From positions 2,731,501 to 2,795,500 of the forward strand of contig NZ_CP035544.1 of NCBI RefSeq assembly GCF_004139715.1: 64,000 bases of DNA. Direction: 5' to 3'. The stretch comes from Muriicola soli (GTDB taxonomy: Bacteria; Bacteroidota; Bacteroidia; Flavobacteriales; Flavobacteriaceae). Shown piece by piece: positions 29,184 through 38,124 of the stretch. Every line of letters starts with the position of its first letter. The stretch's first letter is position 1. Both the position numbers and the translations under genes were made by a program. The notes beneath the pieces are model-generated. The model searched no databases, was not told the DNA's origin, and saw only the letters and a list, made by a program, of their open reading frames with translations.

Positions 29184-30539
29184 TTAGTTGTTTTCGGGTT
29201 CCGGATTCATTTTAAAATCCTCCATGAATTTGGTGGTATAATTCCCCGCCAAATAATCTGGGTGATCCATCAATTGTCGATGGAAAGGTATAGTGGTTTT
29301 AATTCCTTCGATCACGAATTCATCCAGTGCCCGTTTCATTTTATTGATTGCCTCTTCCCTGGTTTGGGCAGTGGTAATCAGCTTGGCAATCATAGAGTCA
29401 TAGTTTGGAGGAATGGTATAGCCGCTGTATACATGGGTATCGAGACGTATTCCGTGGCCTCCCGGGGTATGCAAAGTGGTGATCTTTCCGGGTGAGGGTC
29501 GGAAGTTGTTGTACGGATCTTCGGCATTGATCCGGCATTCGATAGCATGTAATTTTGGATAGTAGTTTTTCCCCGAAATAGGTACTCCGCCGGCTACCAA
29601 GATCTGTTCCCTGATCAAATCATAGTCTACCACCTGTTCTGTGATAGGATGTTCAACCTGGATCCTGGTATTCATTTCCATAAAATAGAACTTACGGTGT
29701 TTGTCTACCAAAAATTCTATGGTACCTGCTCCTTCGTACTTAATAAATTCTGCTGCTTTGATCGCAGCTTTCCCCATATCTTCCCTGAGCTTATCCGTCA
29801 TAAAGGGCGATGGAGTTTCTTCTGTTAGTTTCTGGTGTCTCCGCTGGATAGAACAATCTCTTTCGGAGAGATGGCAGGCTTTTCCAAACTGATCGCCCAC
29901 AACCTGAATTTCAATATGCCGGGGTTCCTCAATAAGCTTTTCCATATACATTCCGCCATTGCCGAAAGCGGCGGTTGCCTCCTTTACTGCGCTATTGAAA
30001 GCTGCCTCCATTTCTTCTTCCTTCCATACGGCCCGCATTCCCTTACCTCCACCACCGGCAGTAGCTTTGATCATTACCGGATAGCCCACTTTCTTAGCGG
30101 TCTTTTTAGCGTCTGCAACGTCCTTCAGTATACCCTCTGAACCGGGAACACAAGGCACTCCTGCCTTTTTCATGGTTTCCTTGGCCGTGGCCTTGTCGCC
30201 CATTTTATCGATCTGTTCACCGGTAGCTCCGATAAACTTTATATCGTGTTCGGCGCAAATCCTTGAGAATTTTGAGTTTTCAGATAAGAAGCCATACCCT
30301 GGATGTATTCCATCGGCATTGGTAATTTCCGCTGCAGCGATAATATTTGGAATTTTCAGATAGGATTCGCTACTGGGAGCCGGGCCAATACACACGGCCT
30401 CGTCTGCAAAGCGAACGTGGAGACTTTCTTCGTCTGCCTTTGAGTATACGGCTACGGTCTTAATCCCCATTTCCTTACAGGTACGAATAATTCTCAGGGC
30501 AATTTCACCTCTGTTCGCAATAAGTATTTTCTTAAACAT
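29184..30539 (-). CDS. accC: Acetyl-CoA carboxylase, biotin carboxylase subunit
   Basis: ATP-grasp enzyme that carboxylates biotin on AccB, the first step of fatty acid synthesis. The 451 residues show [30 protein letters not shown], the ATP loop [24 protein letters not shown] and [14 protein letters not shown]. It is the third gene in fabH-accB-accC, 78 bp after accB. Confidence 0.96.
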   Translation of the reverse strand: MFKKILIANRGEIALRIIRTCKEMGIKTVAVYSKADEESLHVRFADEAVCIGPAPSSESYLKIPNIIAAAEITNADGIHPGYGFLSENSKFSRICAEHDIKFIGATGEQIDKMGDKATAKETMKKAGVPCVPGSEGILKDVADAKKTAKKVGYPVMIKATAGGGGKGMRAVWKEEEMEAAFNSAVKEATAAFGNGGMYMEKLIEEPRHIEIQVVGDQFGKACHLSERDCSIQRRHQKLTEETPSPFMTDKLREDMGKAAIKAAEFIKYEGAGTIEFLVDKHRKFYFMEMNTRIQVEHPITEQVVDYDLIREQILVAGGVPISGKNYYPKLHAIECRINAEDPYNNFRPSPGKITTLHTPGGHGIRLDTHVYSGYTIPPNYDSMIAKLITTAQTREEAINKMKRALDEFVIEGIKTTIPFHRQLMDHPDYLAGNYTTKFMEDFKMNPEPENN

Positions 30540-30617
30540 AATTACCTCATTTTCAATGACCAGGACAATCTGTTCTCCCTCTCAGGGACTAAACATTCCT
30601 GGTGCTGTTATTATGTA

Positions 30618-31100
30618 TTAGGATGGGTCTACCAGGAAAAGTGGTTGATCAAACTCCACAGGAGAGGAATCGTCTACAAGGACTTTTACAATTTTTCCTG
30701 AAACTTCTGATTCTATGTCATTGAAAAGCTTCATTGCCTCAATAACACATAGTACATCACCAACGGCGATACTATCCCCAACTTCCACAAAAGAAGGCTT
30801 ATCCGGAGAAGGCTTTCTGTAGAAAGTACCAATTATCGGTGATTTAATCGTTACGTACTTTGAGTCTTCTTCTTTTTTAGCAGGAGCTGCTTCGGTTGCA
30901 GGTGCTGGTGCTGCCGGTGCCTGAGGGGTAGGAGCAGGTGCCATTGCTGCAGGGACTTGTTGAATATAAGTAGTTTCCCCACCGGAATCTGCACTCCCTG
31001 TTCTGATCGTGATCTTAATTTCATCGGTTTCCAGTTTTACTTCACTGGCACCGGATCTCGCCACAAACTTAATTAAGCTTTGAATCTCTTTAATATCCAT
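30618..31100 (-). CDS. accB: Acetyl-CoA carboxylase, biotin carboxyl carrier protein
   Basis: A 160-residue carrier. The N-terminal helical region is followed by a Pro/Ala-rich flexible linker (about 50-75). The biotinyl domain has the target lysine in CVIEAMKLFNDIES, and IGTFYRKPSPDKPSF is the usual thumb region of Acc-type carriers. It lies 26 bp after fabH and upstream of accC. Confidence 0.96.
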   Translation of the reverse strand: MDIKEIQSLIKFVARSGASEVKLETDEIKITIRTGSADSGGETTYIQQVPAAMAPAPTPQAPAAPAPATEAAPAKKEEDSKYVTIKSPIIGTFYRKPSPDKPSFVEVGDSIAVGDVLCVIEAMKLFNDIESEVSGKIVKVLVDDSSPVEFDQPLFLVDPS

Positions 31101-31126
31101 GGTATTCTTATTTGATTAGTTCTTGC

Positions 31127-32119
31127 TTAGTTATATGCCCATTTTAAATATATGGAGCCCCAGGTAAAACCACCACCAAAAGCGGCAAAGACCAGGTTAT
31201 CTCCTTTTTTCAACTGCTCTTCATAATCGCTCAGTAAAAGCGGTAAGGTAGCAGAAGTAGTATTGCCATATCGCTGAATGTTCATCATCACTTTGGCGGG
31301 ATCAAGACCCATTCGATTTGATGTAGCATCAATAATTCGTTTATTCGCCTGGTGAGGAACCAGCCATTGTACGTCATCGTGTGTAAGTTCATTCCTTTCC
31401 ATGATGCGCGCGGCAACATCTGCCATATTGGAAACAGCAAATTTAAATACCGACTTCCCGTCCTGGAAGACGTAATGCTGTTTGTTCTTCACAGTTTCTT
31501 CGGAGGGTGGGAGAAGAGATCCTCCGGCCTCAATTTTAAGAAACTCTCTTCCGTTTCCATCAGACCTGAGGTATTCGTCTAACAACCCCATTCCATCAGT
31601 GTTCGGTTCAAATAAAACAGCACCTGCTCCATCGCCGAAGATGATACAGGTGGTCCTGTCTGTGTAATCGAGGATAGAAGACATTTTGTCCGCCCCAATC
31701 AGCAAGACTTTTTTGTACTTCCCTGATTCTATATAGCGGGCGGCAGTTGACATCCCGTAAAGGAAATTGCAACAGGCTGCCTGTAAATCGTATGCAAAGG
31801 CATTGACAGCCCCAATTTGACTGGCTACATATACCGCTGTTGAAGCTACAGGCAAGTCTGGAGTAGCCGTCCCCAATATAACGAGGTCAATCTCGGCCGG
31901 GTCTATATTTGATTTTGCTATCAGGTCCTCAGCGGCTTTAATTGCCAGGTAAGAGGTGCCTTTATCTTTATCCTTTAGGATTCTGCGTTCTTTAATTCCG
32001 GTGCGGGTGGTAATCCATTCATCTGTAGTTTCCACCATGGTTTCCAAGATCTTATTGGTTAACCTGTAGTCTGGCACAAAGGCCCCCACAGCTGAAATCG
32101 CTGCTGTAATTTTGGTCAT
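31127..32119 (-). CDS. fabH: 3-oxoacyl-ACP synthase III
   Basis: Starts fatty acid chains by condensing an acyl-CoA with malonyl-ACP. The 330 residues have the active-site Cys in YDLQAACCNFLYG (near 112), His in WLVPHQANKRII, Asn in GNTTSATLP and the C-terminal GGGFTWGSIYLKW. It is separated from rpmF by a terminator hairpin plus about 120 bp with repeated motifs, so it may have separate control while remaining linked to the rpmF unit. Confidence 0.95.
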   Translation of the reverse strand: MTKITAAISAVGAFVPDYRLTNKILETMVETTDEWITTRTGIKERRILKDKDKGTSYLAIKAAEDLIAKSNIDPAEIDLVILGTATPDLPVASTAVYVASQIGAVNAFAYDLQAACCNFLYGMSTAARYIESGKYKKVLLIGADKMSSILDYTDRTTCIIFGDGAGAVLFEPNTDGMGLLDEYLRSDGNGREFLKIEAGGSLLPPSEETVKNKQHYVFQDGKSVFKFAVSNMADVAARIMERNELTHDDVQWLVPHQANKRIIDATSNRMGLDPAKVMMNIQRYGNTTSATLPLLLSDYEEQLKKGDNLVFAAFGGGFTWGSIYLKWAYN

Positions 32120-32171
32120 GCGAACAAGAGTTTTATAAGGAAACCTTTAAAAAATGCTCCAAAAGTGGTGA

Positions 32172-32211
32172 AAAATAGTGATTTTTTATGACTTTTATGA
32201 TCAAAATAGTG
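32172..32211. promoter_or_regulatory. Paired direct repeats upstream of fabH
   Basis: AAAATAGTG occurs at 32172-32180 and 32203-32211, 31 bp apart. Between them TTTTATGA occurs twice (32184-32191 and 32193-32200), 9 bp apart. The array lies 50-90 bp before the fabH start, in the spacing of about three helical turns. This arrangement suggests a binding site for a regulator of fatty acid genes; no factor is identified. Confidence 0.4.
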
Positions 32212-32237
32212 CTTTTTCGGCCTTTACTTAGTGGTCA

Positions 32238-32268
32238 TAAAAAAACTCCCATTGTAGTAAATGGGAGT
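32238..32268 (-). terminator. Terminator or attenuator between rpmF and fabH
   Basis: A 9-bp stem ACTCCCATT / AATGGGAGT with a 6-nt loop; on the minus strand it runs into seven T residues (32245 down to 32239). Confidence 0.85.
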
Positions 32269-32287
32269 CTTTGATCTTATTTCAGAA

Positions 32288-32485
32288 TTAAGCCGAAACT
32301 TCTTCCGATTTGTCTATCAGCACCTGGCCTCGGTAGTATAATTTACCTTCGTGCCAGTGAGCTCTGTGATACAAATGCACTTCTCCTGTTGTAGGATCTT
32401 TTGCAAGAGTTGGAGCTACCGCTTTATAGTGAGTTCTTCTTTTGTCTCTTCTGGTTCTGGAAATTTTCCTCTTAGGATGTGCCAT
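32288..32485 (-). CDS. rpmF: 50S ribosomal protein L32
   Basis: A 65-residue ribosomal protein starting [20 protein letters not shown]. The zinc-ribbon cysteines of many L32 proteins are absent; [20 protein letters not shown] replaces them, as is usual in Bacteroidetes. It sits 8 bp after the DUF177 gene, the normal order in bacteria, and upstream of fabH. Confidence 0.96.
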   Translation of the reverse strand: MAHPKRKISRTRRDKRRTHYKAVAPTLAKDPTTGEVHLYHRAHWHEGKLYYRGQVLIDKSEEVSA

Positions 32486-32493
32486 CGCGACTT

Positions 32494-33024
32494 TTATTTA
32501 TCCGTTAGTAAATTTTTTAAAGCATCCCACCGGGGATCCGTATTATCTTTGTTATTTGATTCTTTTGGTTGCAATTCTTCGAGCTTTTTCAAAGCTTCCG
32601 ACTTGAGAGTTCCATCCTCCACTCCCGGGTGGATTCTTTTTTGAGGTACGGCAAGCACAAGCATCTCGTAGATGTATTGCGCAATATTGAACTGATGTTC
32701 CCCATGTGGAATAACAAGGATCTCATCATCCTCGTCATTGTATTCTTCTCCAAACTTCACCACAAGCGGCAAAGATGCAGAAACCTCCTGATCAAAGGGT
32801 TCATTGGTAAGGTCACAGGCTACATTAACTGTGCCCTGAGCTTCCATTTCAAGTTCCATAACCGTACTCGTTTTGTTAAAATGGACTTTAACCGAAATAT
32901 CGGTCTCATTAAACTCTAAGTACTCAAAAGATTCAAAGAACGAATTATTAATATGATACTCAAACGAGTGTGCCCCTACTTTTAATCCTGAAAAAGGAAT
33001 TATAAATTCCTTACGCGTCGTCAT
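32494..33024 (-). CDS. DUF177 (YceD-like) protein
   Basis: A 176-residue protein from ATG 33024 (a TTG 9 nt upstream is in frame). YceD/DUF177 proteins precede rpmF in most bacteria and are implicated in 23S rRNA accumulation. Features visible are [18 protein letters not shown] (near 70-90), the acidic stretch [10 protein letters not shown], and [14 protein letters not shown]. The typical CxRC cysteine pair is reduced to one Cys. It has a consensus promoter. Confidence 0.87.
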   Translation of the reverse strand: MTTRKEFIIPFSGLKVGAHSFEYHINNSFFESFEYLEFNETDISVKVHFNKTSTVMELEMEAQGTVNVACDLTNEPFDQEVSASLPLVVKFGEEYNDEDDEILVIPHGEHQFNIAQYIYEMLVLAVPQKRIHPGVEDGTLKSEALKKLEELQPKESNNKDNTDPRWDALKNLLTDK

Positions 33025-33047
33025 TGTGTTCAATCGTTTAAGGCGTG

Positions 33048-33076
33048 CAAAGATAAAATTATTTTGTCAATTGCAA
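33048..33076 (-). promoter_or_regulatory. Promoter of the DUF177-rpmF unit
   Basis: Read on the minus strand: TTG (33076-33074), an 18-nt spacer, TATCTTTG (33055-33048), an exact TAnnTTTG match 24 bp before the ATG. Confidence 0.75.
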
Positions 33077-33131
33077 ATCAATTTATCAATTATTTAGGCC
33101 TCTTATACTGAAGGAGATGCCAAATTCAGGA

Positions 33132-34190
33132 CTATCCCTGAGAAGCCCTTGTTTTTTGCTTCCGCAAAGGGTTTTTTGAGATCTCCTTATAATCCTCCCT
33201 GTTCCTGTAAATCTTTATAGCGGTAAACACCGCTTCCTTAAAGGAACCCGGGTCTGCCTTGCTCTTCCCGGCAATTTCATATGCCGTGCCGTGGTCAGGG
33301 GAAGTCCTCACCCTATTCAAGCCTGCCGTGAAGTTTACTCCTTGCCCGAAGGATAAGGTTTTAAAGGGAATAAGTCCCTGGTCGTGGTAGGCCGCCAGAA
33401 TGGCATCAAATTGCTTGTAGACATCAGATCCAAAAAAACTATCAGCAGCATAAGGCCCGAAGATCAGCTTTCCGTTGCTGACCATTTCTTTAATTACGGG
33501 TCTCAAAACCTCATCGTCCTCTTTTCCAATAACTCCATTATCCCCACTGTGAGGGTTGATTCCCAACATGGCAATTTTCGGCTTTGTGATGGCAAAATCT
33601 ATTTTCAGGCTTTTCTCTATGATGTCGATCTTATTTCTGATCCTTTTGGACGTGATGTTCTCGACCACATCTTTCACCGCTACATGGTCTGTTAAAAGTC
33701 CAACCTTTAGGGTGTCAGTGACCATGAACATCAAACTTTCCCCCCCGAGTTCCTGAGCGAGATAATCAGTATGTCCAGGAAAATTAAAGTCTTCTGCCTG
33801 AATATTTTTCTTGTTTATAGGTGCTGTTACGAGGACATCTATTTCATTATTTTGGAGTGCTTTTACTGCGGCTTTTAATGATTGAATGGCATATTTGCCC
33901 GCTTCTGCTGTCTCTTTTCCGTATTGTATTTCCGGAGTTTGTTTCCAGACATTAACGACATTGACTTTGCCGGAAATCGCCTGAGATGCCCGTTCAACCC
34001 CGTGAAATGTAATGTTTATTCCCAGGTCGGACTTCTGCTGACTTATCGTCTTATTCGAAGCAAAAATAACCGGGGTACACAACTCCAGCATCCTGTTGTC
34101 CTCAAAAGTTTTCAGGATCACTTCACACCCAATGCCATTGAGGTCTCCCACTGATATCCCAACTTTAATATTTGCACTTTCCTTCTTCAT
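33132..34190 (-). CDS. pdxA: 4-hydroxythreonine-4-phosphate dehydrogenase
   Basis: Oxidises 4-phosphohydroxy-L-threonine in pyridoxal 5'-phosphate synthesis. The 352 residues show GISVGDLNGIGCEV, FPGHTDYLA with the zinc His, MLGINPHSGDNGVIG (family PHAGE motif as PHSGD) and AAYHDQGLIPFK. The C-terminal tail is basic. It is divergent from ribE across 130 bp. Confidence 0.94.
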   Translation of the reverse strand: MKKESANIKVGISVGDLNGIGCEVILKTFEDNRMLELCTPVIFASNKTISQQKSDLGINITFHGVERASQAISGKVNVVNVWKQTPEIQYGKETAEAGKYAIQSLKAAVKALQNNEIDVLVTAPINKKNIQAEDFNFPGHTDYLAQELGGESLMFMVTDTLKVGLLTDHVAVKDVVENITSKRIRNKIDIIEKSLKIDFAITKPKIAMLGINPHSGDNGVIGKEDDEVLRPVIKEMVSNGKLIFGPYAADSFFGSDVYKQFDAILAAYHDQGLIPFKTLSFGQGVNFTAGLNRVRTSPDHGTAYEIAGKSKADPGSFKEAVFTAIKIYRNREDYKEISKNPLRKQKTRASQG

Positions 34191-34319
34191 ATATCTTGTC
34201 TTTGCCTTACCTTTGACACTTAAAATGAACGCCGCAGGCGCTTCTTTTTATTTAGTTCAAAAATACGTTATTAAGACCTTCCCGACGGTCTAAAAATTTC
34301 TTTTTTAATCCCCTCTGTC

Positions 34320-34907
34320 ATGTTTACAGGAATAATAGAAACCCTTGGTAAGATCACAAACCTCCAACAAGAAGGCAGCAATCTTCACCTTACCATCTCC
34401 ACTCAACTCGCATCCGAACTCAAAATCGATCAAAGTGTTGCTCATAATGGTGTTTGCCTTACCGTGGTGGGAATTGAAGGTGATTCTTATGTGGTAACCG
34501 CTGTAGAAGAAACCCTGCTGAAATCTAACTTAAATGATCTTAAAACGGGAGACCTGGTGAACCTTGAGCGGGCTATGATCCTGGGAACTCGGCTTGACGG
34601 CCACATCGTGCAGGGCCACGTGGATACTACCGGTACTTGTACTAAAATTGAACAGAAAGACGGCAGTTGGTATTTTACCTTCAATTACCCGGCAAAACCA
34701 AATGATATTACCATCGAAAAAGGATCCATCACTGTAGACGGGGTAAGCCTCACGGTTGTAAATTCGGAGGAGAGCAGCTTTAGTGTGGCCATTATTCCCT
34801 ACACCTATGAACACACCCGATTTAAAGAATACGAGGTCGGCAGCAGGGTAAACTTAGAATTTGATGTCATTGGGAAATACGTAGCCCGACTCTTGAGCAA
34901 TCGTTAA
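34320..34907 (+). CDS. ribE: Riboflavin synthase
   Basis: Disproportionates two lumazine molecules to riboflavin. The 195 residues contain two lumazine-binding repeats: MFTGIIETLGKI and SVAHNGVCLTVV in the first, LDGHIVQGHVDTTG and GSITVDGVSLTVV in the second. It starts directly at MFTGIIE as usual. No FMN riboswitch is recognisable in the 130-bp upstream region. It is convergent with the amidoligase operon, 10 bp apart. Confidence 0.95.
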   Translation: MFTGIIETLGKITNLQQEGSNLHLTISTQLASELKIDQSVAHNGVCLTVVGIEGDSYVVTAVEETLLKSNLNDLKTGDLVNLERAMILGTRLDGHIVQGHVDTTGTCTKIEQKDGSWYFTFNYPAKPNDITIEKGSITVDGVSLTVVNSEESSFSVAIIPYTYEHTRFKEYEVGSRVNLEFDVIGKYVARLLSNR

Positions 34908-34917
34908 TTGCAGTTAC

Positions 34918-36114
34918 CTAATCCTCGAAAAAACTGATGGAAGATCCTATCCAGGAATCATTTGTGAGGTGAGAAACATTAATCATGGGGCCTTTTCCCA
35001 TTCGTGTAAGGTTAACCACAGGCTTTAATTTTCCTTCTTCCTCGCTCCAAATATAAAGTATACGCAACTCTACCTTTGCGTTTTTATCCGTATTGGTCTT
35101 GATAAGAGGAGCGTAGGTAACCTTTTGCTGAAGCATATAATTCTTTCGGTCTTCTATAGAATTGAGTAATTCCCAGGTAGGCTCCAGGTTCACACCTTTC
35201 CCTGCAAAAGAAAATAGCGGTTTAAGGACGTACTCACTGAGATCAATATCTTTGGGGATCTCGTCCAGGTAGTATGAATTGGGCACGCTTTCGTGGGAAA
35301 GCATAGGCATTATGCATTTAGAGATCATAAAGAACCAGTCCGGGTTGGTAATCCACTCTACGTCCAGGTCATCAAACAGATTGAAATTCGTTTTGAGGTC
35401 TTTAAACTGATACAGGTCATCAAAAATTACCCGGTTGTATATCCTGCTTATCCTGATTTTCCGTCCGTCTTTTTCGTAATACAACTGTTTCCCTTCTTTG
35501 ATGATCTTTGTCATGCAAACCACCGCTATCCCCAGGGCCTGTTGAGTAGCTGAGAAATCGATCCGCGTCTTTTGTTTTTCGGGATAGATCTCCATCAAGA
35601 TCACATTCTCGGGATCTTCTTCTCCTAATATAACTTCCCTAAGGGTGTTGAAATAGGTTTCTTCCGTGTGTCCTCCCAGTAAATAGTGATATCCTTTATC
35701 GGGCAAGTTTGGGTAATGCTTTTTGAATGCCTTGGCTAAAAAAGGTTGATAACAAAAGAGGGAGGGAAAAGCTTGTAATTCAATCAGCTGTGGACTTAAA
35801 TTTCCTTCTTCATCCTGGCAAATTCCAAAGTCAATACCGAGAAAATGCGGATTGCCCACAGGAGTAGGTGAATGCAGATGTTTAGGCATAAAGCGTTGCC
35901 TTACCTCTTCAAATTCGAGTTGGTCCAGTTGCTCAAGTATAGCCTCACAGGCGTCGAGCACCTTTTTCTTCATCTCGCGATCAATAAAAACGGGGGTTTC
36001 TGAAATTCGGAATGGACATGGTTCTCCAAAAGTCTGTAAAACCTCCTGCTGCAGCCCTTCGTAATACGACTGCTTAAAATCTCGGTTAAATGCCTCTCTT
36101 ACTCCGGATATCAT
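34918..36114 (-). CDS. Uncharacterised ATP-grasp-like protein, last gene of the amidoligase operon
   Basis: A 398-residue soluble protein I cannot assign to a named enzyme. The C-terminal third looks like an ATP-grasp nucleotide-binding domain: YVLKPLFSFAGKGV (K298, G305, K306, G307) as lysine and glycine-rich loop, NYMLQQKV as hinge, then VELRILYIW and VVNLTRMGKGPMIN near 370-380. The middle has LGIDFGICQDEEG and IELQAFPSL, which resemble the substrate-side segment of ATP-grasp ligases. The start codon overlaps the stop of the amidotransferase gene by 4 bases (36111-36114), indicating translational coupling. An amide-bond-forming role is inference from this and from the neighbours. Confidence 0.72.
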   Translation of the reverse strand: MISGVREAFNRDFKQSYYEGLQQEVLQTFGEPCPFRISETPVFIDREMKKKVLDACEAILEQLDQLEFEEVRQRFMPKHLHSPTPVGNPHFLGIDFGICQDEEGNLSPQLIELQAFPSLFCYQPFLAKAFKKHYPNLPDKGYHYLLGGHTEETYFNTLREVILGEEDPENVILMEIYPEKQKTRIDFSATQQALGIAVVCMTKIIKEGKQLYYEKDGRKIRISRIYNRVIFDDLYQFKDLKTNFNLFDDLDVEWITNPDWFFMISKCIMPMLSHESVPNSYYLDEIPKDIDLSEYVLKPLFSFAGKGVNLEPTWELLNSIEDRKNYMLQQKVTYAPLIKTNTDKNAKVELRILYIWSEEEGKLKPVVNLTRMGKGPMINVSHLTNDSWIGSSISFFED

Positions 36115-36947
36115 ACAGATACAGGGGTTTGGTGATCGATAGCATCGGCTGCTTGCTCTAAAAACTTAGGGATTATTGTCCTGTTTGTCTTCAGGATTTT
36201 ATCGTCATCGTCTAAATGGGTCATCATATCGAGATACTTCTTTTTTCCGTGATGTTTTACAATGTGGGCTCGCTTATCGGCTCTTTTAAAGTAGCGCATC
36301 ATTCCTTCCGAATCTGCTTCCGGATGGAATTGTACCCCAAAAATTTCTTTTGAAAAACGAATGGCCATAACGGCTCGTTCAAGCGGAACGTGGGGTCTTT
36401 TCTTTTCCTTGCACAGCACTTTGCACCCCAGGCTTTTAAGCCTTTTCTTTTTAGGTTTTACCACCTGATAATCTCTGGAATCTACTGCATAAAATGGGTT
36501 TTGAAGTCCGTCGAGCAGGGATTCCAACCTTCCCTTCTTTGTTTTGTGAACGGGCATAATGCCAAATGCCGTAGACTTTCTTTTGGTCACTTTTGCCAGG
36601 TTCCAATGGATCACAGCCACCTGGAAGGAATGGCAAATCAGGAAAAGGTGTTTCTTCCGTTCCTCGAGAAGATTGTGGTCATAAATATCATCAAGAAACC
36701 GGTAAAATTTCTTTTCCCACTTCTCCCCTTTGGGTTTTGGAGAATCCGGTCCGCCAGAGGCGATAAAAATATCAAAGTCATGAATTTCCGGAACCTCGTG
36801 ATGTACACGAACATCGAAGATGCGATAATCCCCGTTGATATCCTCTCTGTTTATAAATTGTTCAACAAGCAGTTTAATACAGCGCATCCCCTCATTGGGT
36901 TGCCCTGCATTCATGTCGAGAATGGCAATCTTATATGTTGAGTGCAT
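36111..36947 (-). CDS. Class I glutamine amidotransferase-like protein
   Basis: A 278-residue protein with the GATase-1 fold. The triad can be placed at C105 (LFLICHSFQVA), H208 and E210 (FGVQFHPEADSEGM). FIASGGPDSPKP matches the early GGP loop. The nucleophile elbow reads ICHSFQ rather than the usual GxCxGxQ, so glutaminase activity may be altered. The C-terminus is basic and helical. It would supply ammonia, or hydrolyse a gamma-glutamyl bond, for the ligases in the same operon; which of these is not visible. Confidence 0.8.
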   Translation of the reverse strand: MHSTYKIAILDMNAGQPNEGMRCIKLLVEQFINREDINGDYRIFDVRVHHEVPEIHDFDIFIASGGPDSPKPKGEKWEKKFYRFLDDIYDHNLLEERKKHLFLICHSFQVAVIHWNLAKVTKRKSTAFGIMPVHKTKKGRLESLLDGLQNPFYAVDSRDYQVVKPKKKRLKSLGCKVLCKEKKRPHVPLERAVMAIRFSKEIFGVQFHPEADSEGMMRYFKRADKRAHIVKHHGKKKYLDMMTHLDDDDKILKTNRTIIPKFLEQAADAIDHQTPVSV

Positions 36948-37005
36948 TAATTGTTTTTCTAATTTGGGATAGGTTAGGACGATTAATAATTTTAATTTTC
37001 CTCCT

Positions 37006-38103
37006 TTACAGGCCTTTGCCGGTTTCTCCCACTATGTATTTTACAACTTCTTTTAGGTCGTTGGTTTCATTGAATACTTTCAGCTGCCGGTCTGCCCCTG
37101 AACCCTGTTCCAGCATTTGGTAAACGTAATTTACCTCGTTTCGGCAACCCAGTTCATCCACCACGTCCTCTACAAAGTCGAGCAACTCGTTGATCAGGGT
37201 TTTAAACGGAACTTCTTCTTCCTTCCCAAAATCAATTAGTTTGGCCTCCATACCCCATCGGGCTGCCCTCCATTTATTTTCGTTAATCAATACCCGCCTG
37301 TAAGATCTGAAGCTCTGGTTTTTCTGGTGAAGATTGTGGAGCTTGGCTATGATGCACTGCATCAAAGCCGCGAGGCAAGTTACCTCATCTACGGTCATCA
37401 CCATGTCGCAAACCCTGAACTCAACGGTTGGATAAAAGGGGTGTAGTCTGATATCCCACCAGATCTTTTTCCCATTGTCTATGCAATTGGTCTTTACCAG
37501 CACATCAACAAATTTGTCGTATTCTGCCACACTGGAGAAGTATGGTGGAATTCCGGTCCTAGGGAACTTGTCGAAGATCTTGGAGCGAAACGACTTAAAA
37601 CCTGTATCTCTGCCCTCCCAAAATGGGGAATTAGTAGAAAGCGCGTACAAGTGTGGCAGGAAATATCGAGCCACATTCATGATCTGCAGGCCCTCTTCCC
37701 TGTTAGGGATTCCAACGTGAACATGCATGCCAAAAATCAGGTTAGACCTGGCCACATCTTTCATTTCCGCGATCAATTCATCGTATCGCGGGTTAGGGGT
37801 AATGTGTTGTTCACTCCACATTGAAAAAGGGTGAGTTCCGGCAGCTGCCACCTTTAATCCCTCTTTGTTGGCCAGTTCAATCACCTGCTGTCTGAGGTAT
37901 GAAACCTCATCCCTTGCCTGTGTGATATTCTCACAGACATTGGTCCCCATTTCAATAACGGATTGATGCATCTCTTCCTTGATGCGTTCTTTAAGTAGTA
38001 TTTTTCCGCCCTCCAGGATCTTTGACATATGAGACCTCAGCGTAAAGGTATCACTGTCTAAAATCTGAAACTCTTCTTCTATCCCCAGAGTGAACTTTTT
38101 CAT
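37006..38103 (-). CDS. Carboxylate-amine ligase of the GCS2 (YbdK) family
   Basis: A 365-residue ATP-dependent ligase of the glutamate-cysteine ligase 2 family, which joins a carboxylate (often glutamate) to an amine. Signatures are FTLGIEEEFQILD at the N-terminus, EMHQSVIEMGTNVCENI, AAGTHPFSMW, FGMHVHVGIPNREEG (metal-binding His pair) and WWDIRLHPFYPTVEFRVCD. Substrates are unknown; the family fold is well supported. Gaps to its neighbours are 58 bp and 21 bp on the same strand. Confidence 0.88.
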   Translation of the reverse strand: MKKFTLGIEEEFQILDSDTFTLRSHMSKILEGGKILLKERIKEEMHQSVIEMGTNVCENITQARDEVSYLRQQVIELANKEGLKVAAAGTHPFSMWSEQHITPNPRYDELIAEMKDVARSNLIFGMHVHVGIPNREEGLQIMNVARYFLPHLYALSTNSPFWEGRDTGFKSFRSKIFDKFPRTGIPPYFSSVAEYDKFVDVLVKTNCIDNGKKIWWDIRLHPFYPTVEFRVCDMVMTVDEVTCLAALMQCIIAKLHNLHQKNQSFRSYRRVLINENKWRAARWGMEAKLIDFGKEEEVPFKTLINELLDFVEDVVDELGCRNEVNYVYQMLEQGSGADRQLKVFNETNDLKEVVKYIVGETGKGL

Positions 38104-38124
38104 GATCGCGAATTATAGGTTAGC

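Noticed and set aside
34191-34319. FMN riboswitch upstream of ribE
   Set aside because: No conserved riboswitch core seen; the only structure is a short GACC/GGTC hairpin.
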